Source: Belnapia sp. F-4-1 (GTDB lineage: Bacteria > Pseudomonadota > Alphaproteobacteria > Acetobacterales > Acetobacteraceae). Taken from it: a stretch of 64,000 bases of DNA. The position numbers were made by a program, and so were the translations under genes. The stretch's first letter is position 1, and each line of letters opens with the position of its first letter. The notes below the pieces were generated by a model. That model did no database searches, was not told the DNA's origin, and saw nothing but the letters and a program-made list of their open reading frames with translations. Of this stretch, positions 60,269-64,000 are shown one piece after another. The stretch is from NCBI RefSeq assembly GCF_000802185.1, contig NZ_KN676113.1, positions 4,968,028 through 5,032,027 on the forward strand. The letters are read 5' to 3'.

Positions 60269-60936
60269 GCCGCCGCCATATCGACATCACGCCGGAGCTG
60301 ATGCTCCGCGCCTATCGTGCCGGGCTGTTCCCCATGGCCGAGAGCCGCGGCGGCGACCGGCTCTATTGGCTCGATCCGGAGCGGCGCGGGGTCATCCCGC
60401 TGGATGAGGGCTTCCACCTGCCGCGGCGGCTGTTGCGCACCGTCCTTTCCGGTCCCTACGAGGTCACCGCCGATCGTGACTTCGCCGCCGCCATCGCCGG
60501 CTGTGCCGCCGCCGCGCCGGGGCGGGAGGACACCTGGATCAACCCGGAGATCGAGCACCTCTTCCTCGCGCTCCACAGGCAGGGGCACGCCCATTCCATC
60601 GAGGTCTGGCAGGAGGGGCGGCTGGTCGGCGGCCTCTACGGCGTCGTCCTCGGCGCCGCCTTCTTCGGCGAGAGCATGTTCAGCCGGGCGCGGGATGCCT
60701 CGAAGGTGGCGCTGGTGCATCTGGTCGCGCGCCTCCGCCTTGGCGGTTTCGTCCTGCTCGACAGCCAGTTCCTGACCGAGCACCTGGCCCAGTTCGGCGC
60801 CCACGAGATTCCCCGGGCCGACTACAAGCGCCGCCTCGCCCAGGCCGTGTCGATGCGCGCCGACTGGTACATCGCCCCCGATCCCGGCCTGCTGGAAGCC
60901 GAGGTCCGCACCCTCCGCCCCGCCCCGCATGGATGA
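60265..60936 (+). CDS. aat: leucyl/phenylalanyl-tRNA--protein transferase
   Basis: A 223-residue enzyme of the N-degron pathway. It reads [20 protein letters not shown], then [20 protein letters not shown], followed by [39 protein letters not shown] and [15 protein letters not shown], all typical. It adds Leu or Phe from tRNA to proteins with N-terminal Arg or Lys, marking them for ClpAP. It lies downstream of accC, as in many Alphaproteobacteria, with an antitoxin-like relic between, and overlaps the next gene by 8 bp. Confidence 0.96.
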   Translation: MSRRHIDITPELMLRAYRAGLFPMAESRGGDRLYWLDPERRGVIPLDEGFHLPRRLLRTVLSGPYEVTADRDFAAAIAGCAAAAPGREDTWINPEIEHLFLALHRQGHAHSIEVWQEGRLVGGLYGVVLGAAFFGESMFSRARDASKVALVHLVARLRLGGFVLLDSQFLTEHLAQFGAHEIPRADYKRRLAQAVSMRADWYIAPDPGLLEAEVRTLRPAPHG

Positions 60937-61702
60937 GGCGGCGGAGGCCCCGCCACGCGCCAGGCGGGTGCAGGGCGGCAGCGCGACGGCGGATGTGGTG
61001 CTCTCCGCCCATGCCGGGGGGAATGCCGCCCTCTTCCCGCGCATCCTGGCGCTGCACGTCCCGCCCGGCGCGCTCATCGCCGACGTCACCTATGGCCAGG
61101 GCGTCTTCTGGCAGCAGGTGCCGGAGGGGCTCTACCGGGTCCTGCCCTCCGACCTCGCCACCGGGACGGATTGCCGCGCCCTCCCCCACGCCGATGCCAG
61201 CCTGGATGCCCTGGTGCTCGACCCGCCCTATATGGAAGGGCTGCTCCGGCCGAAATCCGCTACGCGCGGCGGGCTCGGCAGCCATGCCGGACTTCGCACC
61301 TATTACGCCGCTGGCGGCGAGGGCGAGGCGCCGGGCGGCGGACGTTGGCATCAGGCAGTGCTCGACCTCTACCTCGCCGCCGCCGCCGAGGCGCGGCGGG
61401 TACTCCGCGACCACGGCATCCTCATCGTCAAATGCCAGGACGAGGTCAGCGCCAACCGGCAGGAGCTGACCCATGTGCAGATCGTCACCGGCCTTGCCGA
61501 GCTCGGCTTCTATGCCCGCGACCTCTTCGTGCTGGTCCGGCCCAACCGGCCGGGGGTGGCGCGTCTGCTCCGCCAGGTGCATGCGCGGAAGAACCACAGC
61601 TATTTCCTGGTCTTCCAGAAGGTCCCGCCTGGCCAATCCGTCGCCCGCTACCGGACCCGGGCCCTGATCGTCCGCGCGCCGGGCTTGGCGACGGGCGCGT
61701 AA
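60929..61702 (+). CDS. orphan DNA-methyltransferase-like protein
   Basis: A 257-residue SAM-dependent methylase. A motif I-like block ([20 protein letters not shown]) precedes motif IV DPPY (residues 98-101, [17 protein letters not shown]), the amino-methylase signature used on adenine or cytosine N4. [14 protein letters not shown] at the end recalls DNA methylases of phages and small modification enzymes. No restriction gene is adjacent. The start overlaps the aat end by 8 bp, unusual for a mobile modification gene. An RNA substrate cannot be excluded. Confidence 0.72.
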   Translation: MDEAAEAPPRARRVQGGSATADVVLSAHAGGNAALFPRILALHVPPGALIADVTYGQGVFWQQVPEGLYRVLPSDLATGTDCRALPHADASLDALVLDPPYMEGLLRPKSATRGGLGSHAGLRTYYAAGGEGEAPGGGRWHQAVLDLYLAAAAEARRVLRDHGILIVKCQDEVSANRQELTHVQIVTGLAELGFYARDLFVLVRPNRPGVARLLRQVHARKNHSYFLVFQKVPPGQSVARYRTRALIVRAPGLATGA

Positions 61703-61719
61703 GGGCGCAAGAAGCGCCC
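61703..61719 (+). terminator. terminator-like hairpin after the methylase gene
   Basis: GGGCGC (61703-61708), AAGAA, GCGCCC (61714-61719) is a perfect six-base-pair stem starting directly after the methylase stop. A short CCGTTT follows. The T-run is weak, so termination may be partial; the serA ribosome-binding site GGGAG comes soon after. Confidence 0.5.
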
Positions 61720-61742
61720 CCGTTTCCCCCTGGGAGCCTTTG

Positions 61743-62990
61743 ATGTCCGACCGCCTCTCCCTCCCCAAGGACCGCATCCGCGTCCTCCTGCTGGAAGGCA
61801 TTTCCGACAGCGCGGTGGAGCTGCTGGCAGCCGCCGGCTACGAGAACGTCACCCGCATGCCGAAGGCGCTGGACGGGCCCGATCTCATCAAGGCGCTGCA
61901 CGGCGTCCACCTCCTCGGCATCCGGTCGCGCACGCAGCTCACGGCGGCGGCGCTGGAGGCGGCGGACCGGCTGATCGCCGTGGGATGCTTCTGCATCGGC
62001 ACCAACCAGGTCGATCTCGCAACGGCGGCGCTTCGTGCCATCCCCGTCTTCAACGCACCCTTCTCCAACACCCGCTCCGTCGCCGAGCTGGTCATGGGCG
62101 AGGTGGTGATGCTGCTCCGCGGCATCCCGGACCGCTCCCGCTCCGCCCATCAGGGCGGCTGGGACAAGTCGGCCGAGGGCAGCTACGAGGTGCGCGGCCG
62201 CACCCTCGGCATCGTCGGCTACGGCAATATCGGCAGCCAACTCTCGGTGCTTGCCGAGGCCTTCGGCATGCGTGTGATCTATTTTGACCACACCACCAAG
62301 CTGCCGCATGGCAATGCCCGGCCCTGCGCCAGCCTCGGCGACCTGCTGGCTGAGGCCGACATCGTCACCCTGCATGTGCCGGAGACGCCGGAGACGGTCG
62401 GCATGATCGGCCCGGCCCAGGTCGCCCGGATGAAGACCGGCTCCATCCTCATCAACAATGCCCGCGGCTCCCTGGTCGATCTCGATGCGGTGGCCCAGGC
62501 GCTCCGCGACCGCCACCTGCTCGGCTTCGCCGCCGACGTCTTCCCTGAGGAGCCGGCCCGCAACGGCGAGCCTTTCCGGAGCCCGGTGCAGGGCCTGCCC
62601 AACGTCATCCTGACCCCGCATATCGGCGGCAGCACGCAGGAGGCGCAGTCCCGCATCGGCCAGGAGGTGGCGCGGACACTGATCGACTTCAGCGACACGG
62701 GCGCCACCATGGGGGCGGTGAACTTTCCCCAGGTGCAGCTGCCCGCCCGGGCAAGCGGCGCGCGCTGGATCCATGTCCACCGCGACGCACCGGGTATGCT
62801 CTCGCGCATCAACGAGGCCTTCGGCCGGCGCGGGCTCAACATCGCCGCGCAGTACTACCAGACCCAGGCCGAGCTGGGTTACGTCGTGGTCGAGAGCGTC
62901 GAGGCGCGGGACCAGGCGGAGGCGATCCTCGCCGAGCTGCGCGCCCTGCCCGGCACGGTGCGGGCAAGGCTGATCTACGAGCGGGAGTAG
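61743..62990 (+). CDS. serA: D-3-phosphoglycerate dehydrogenase
   Basis: A 415-residue enzyme of the E. coli SerA type. The NAD-binding domain has GRTLGIVGYGNIGSQLSVLA and the catalytic residues lie in LINNARGSLVDLDAVAQALR and ILTPHIGGSTQEAQSRIG (His). The C-terminal ACT domain (MLSRINEAFGRRGLNIAAQY) is the serine-feedback site. It starts serine synthesis from 3-phosphoglycerate. ATG 61743 is preceded by GGGAG; an upstream TTG would only add one residue. Confidence 0.96.
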   Translation: MSDRLSLPKDRIRVLLLEGISDSAVELLAAAGYENVTRMPKALDGPDLIKALHGVHLLGIRSRTQLTAAALEAADRLIAVGCFCIGTNQVDLATAALRAIPVFNAPFSNTRSVAELVMGEVVMLLRGIPDRSRSAHQGGWDKSAEGSYEVRGRTLGIVGYGNIGSQLSVLAEAFGMRVIYFDHTTKLPHGNARPCASLGDLLAEADIVTLHVPETPETVGMIGPAQVARMKTGSILINNARGSLVDLDAVAQALRDRHLLGFAADVFPEEPARNGEPFRSPVQGLPNVILTPHIGGSTQEAQSRIGQEVARTLIDFSDTGATMGAVNFPQVQLPARASGARWIHVHRDAPGMLSRINEAFGRRGLNIAAQYYQTQAELGYVVVESVEARDQAEAILAELRALPGTVRARLIYERE

Positions 62991-62995
62991 GCCTC

Positions 62996-64000
62996 CTACC
63001 GCATCGGCGGCGCCACCATCAGCCCGCCGCGGGTCCAGAGGTCGTTGAGGCCCCGCGGCAGGCCGACCGGGCTGTCCTTGCCGAGATGCCGGTCATAGAT
63101 CTCGCCGTAATTGCCCACGGCCTTGATCGCATTGAGCAGCCAGGCCCGGTCGAGCCCGAGCGTCGGTCCCAGATCGCCGGTCTTCCCCAGCAGCCGCTGC
63201 ACCGCCGGGCTCGGGCTCTCCGCCAGCATGCGTGAGGCATTCTCGCGGGTAATACCGAGCTCCTCCGCCTCGACCAGCCCGAAGACGACATAGCGGACAA
63301 TATCGAACCACTGGTCGTCGCCCTGCCGCACGGAGGGCGAATAGGGCTCCTTGCTGATCCGCTCCGGCAGCAGCACATGGCGCGCCGGTTCAGGGAAGGC
63401 GCTGCGCACGGAGGCGAGCTGACTGGCATCGCCGGTGTAGCTGTCGCAGCGATTGCTCTCATAGGCACGCCGCGCCTCGTCCTTGTCGGCGAAGATCACC
63501 GGGGTGAAGCGGATTCCCCGGGTGCGCGACCAGTCCTGCAGGTTCAGCTCATGGGTGCTGGCGGAGACGAAGCAGATGGCGGCGCCGTCGAGCTGGCGGG
63601 CGCTGGTGATGCCGCTCTCGGCATGCACGAGGAAGCCCTGGCCGTCATAGAAATTGGGCGCAGTGAAATTGAGCCCCAGCATCGAATCCCGCGCGAAGGT
63701 CCAGGTCGTCGTCCGCGTCAGCACGTCGACCTGGCCGGAGCCGAGGGCCGGAAAGCGGTTCTGCCCGGTGAGGTGCTGCCAGACCAGGCGGTCCGGGCTG
63801 CCGAGGACGGCGGCGGCGATGGCACGGCAGAGATCGGTATCCATCCCCTGCCAGACGCCGCGGCTATCCGGCTGGCTCCAGGCCGGGTCGCCGGTCGAGA
63901 TGCCGCAGGAGAGCGCGCCACGGGCCCGCACGGCGGTCAGCGTCGGCCCCGGGCTCGATGCCTGCTGCGCGGCGGCGATCCCCGGCGCCAGCAGCGCCAG
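62996..64000 (-). CDS. amino-acid-type ABC transporter substrate-binding protein, N-terminus cut by right edge
   Basis: A SBP_bac_3-like periplasmic protein of the AapJ/general L-amino-acid class. It has LSCGISTGDPAWSQPDSRGV, GMDTDLCRAIAAAVLG, VDVLTRTTTWTFARDSMLGL, LGKDSPVGLPRGLNDLWTRG and a late QWFDIVRYVVFGLVEAEELG. The frame stays open to the window edge through a hydrophobic stretch (LALLAPGIAAAQQ), clearly the end of a signal peptide, so only the first few residues are missing. The Met at 63931 is not the true start. Permease and ATPase genes are not in the window. The gene converges with serA (5 bp gap). Confidence 0.88.
   Translation of the reverse strand: MALLAPGIAAAQQASSPGPTLTAVRARGALSCGISTGDPAWSQPDSRGVWQGMDTDLCRAIAAAVLGSPDRLVWQHLTGQNRFPALGSGQVDVLTRTTTWTFARDSMLGLNFTAPNFYDGQGFLVHAESGITSARQLDGAAICFVSASTHELNLQDWSRTRGIRFTPVIFADKDEARRAYESNRCDSYTGDASQLASVRSAFPEPARHVLLPERISKEPYSPSVRQGDDQWFDIVRYVVFGLVEAEELGITRENASRMLAESPSPAVQRLLGKTGDLGPTLGLDRAWLLNAIKAVGNYGEIYDRHLGKDSPVGLPRGLNDLWTRGGLMVAPPMR

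Noticed and set aside
1..64000. tRNA, rRNA, CRISPR arrays, insertion sequences, attachment sites
   Set aside because: I looked through the intergenic gaps and found no cloverleaf-like element, regularly spaced repeats, transposase frames with terminal repeats or tRNA-linked direct repeats.

Overview
The window is high-GC (about 70 %), densely packed DNA from an alphaproteobacterial chromosome, most probably the Acetobacteraceae/Roseomonas side of the Rhodospirillales. I infer this from gene content (CtrA-type regulator with Asp51, ChpT-like phosphotransferase, aroQ-accB-accC-aat order, TamAB pair) and codon composition; no rRNA or tRNA gene is present to confirm it. Both edges cut genes: a Pat-like acyl-CoA synthetase/acetyltransferase at the left and an amino-acid-type periplasmic binding protein at the right.

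Layout. 1-8.2 kb: Pat-like protein, alpha/beta hydrolase, an unusual radical SAM/SPASM protein, a GNAT, a P1-family peptidase, a secreted protein, a decayed endolysin and an M20 amidohydrolase. 8.2-13.9 kb: tamA-tamB, outer-membrane assembly. 13.9-17.2 kb: MarR regulator with an EmrAB-type efflux pair. 17.2-21.4 kb: nitronate monooxygenase, enoyl-CoA hydratase, then a patch with GST, a frameshifted PPOX-family relic and a LysR regulator. 21.5-27.8 kb: rpsD, two small genes, then a minus-strand operon of two unknown small proteins, gltX, cysS and a TrmJ-like methylase, mostly joined by 4-bp overlaps. 27.9-32.5 kb: a methyltransferase, an FAD monooxygenase and an aromatic amino-acid module (AsnC regulator, phhA, hpd) converting Phe to Tyr and hydroxyphenylpyruvate to homogentisate.

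32.8-41.6 kb is a motility block: fliI-fliJ, a divergent CtrA-family regulator, and a che operon (cheA-W-Y-B-R) with a ChpT-like phosphotransferase upstream of cheA. 41.7-46.3 kb: DUF3553 protein, moaA, a membrane protein, a nitrilase-family amidase, NAD kinase and an MFS transporter. 46.3-54.6 kb: a complete peptide-type ABC importer in which all six genes are chained by ATGA overlaps, with a second paralogous binding protein transcribed divergently. 54.6-57.7 kb: an AsnC regulator, an ornithine-decarboxylase-type enzyme with a structured leader, and thiS-thiG. 57.8-64 kb: aroQ, accB-accC, an antitoxin-like relic, aat, an orphan DNA-methyltransferase-like gene, serA and the truncated binding protein.

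Most of the window is ordinary chromosomal housekeeping. I did not find a convincing new multi-gene system. The items most worth a second look are the structured RNA leader before the decarboxylase gene, the radical SAM protein with an unfamiliar N-terminal domain, the TrmJ-like enzyme with a 120-residue N-terminal extension, the CtrA/ChpT genes flanking the chemotaxis operon, and three gene relics (endolysin, PPOX, Phd-like antitoxin).
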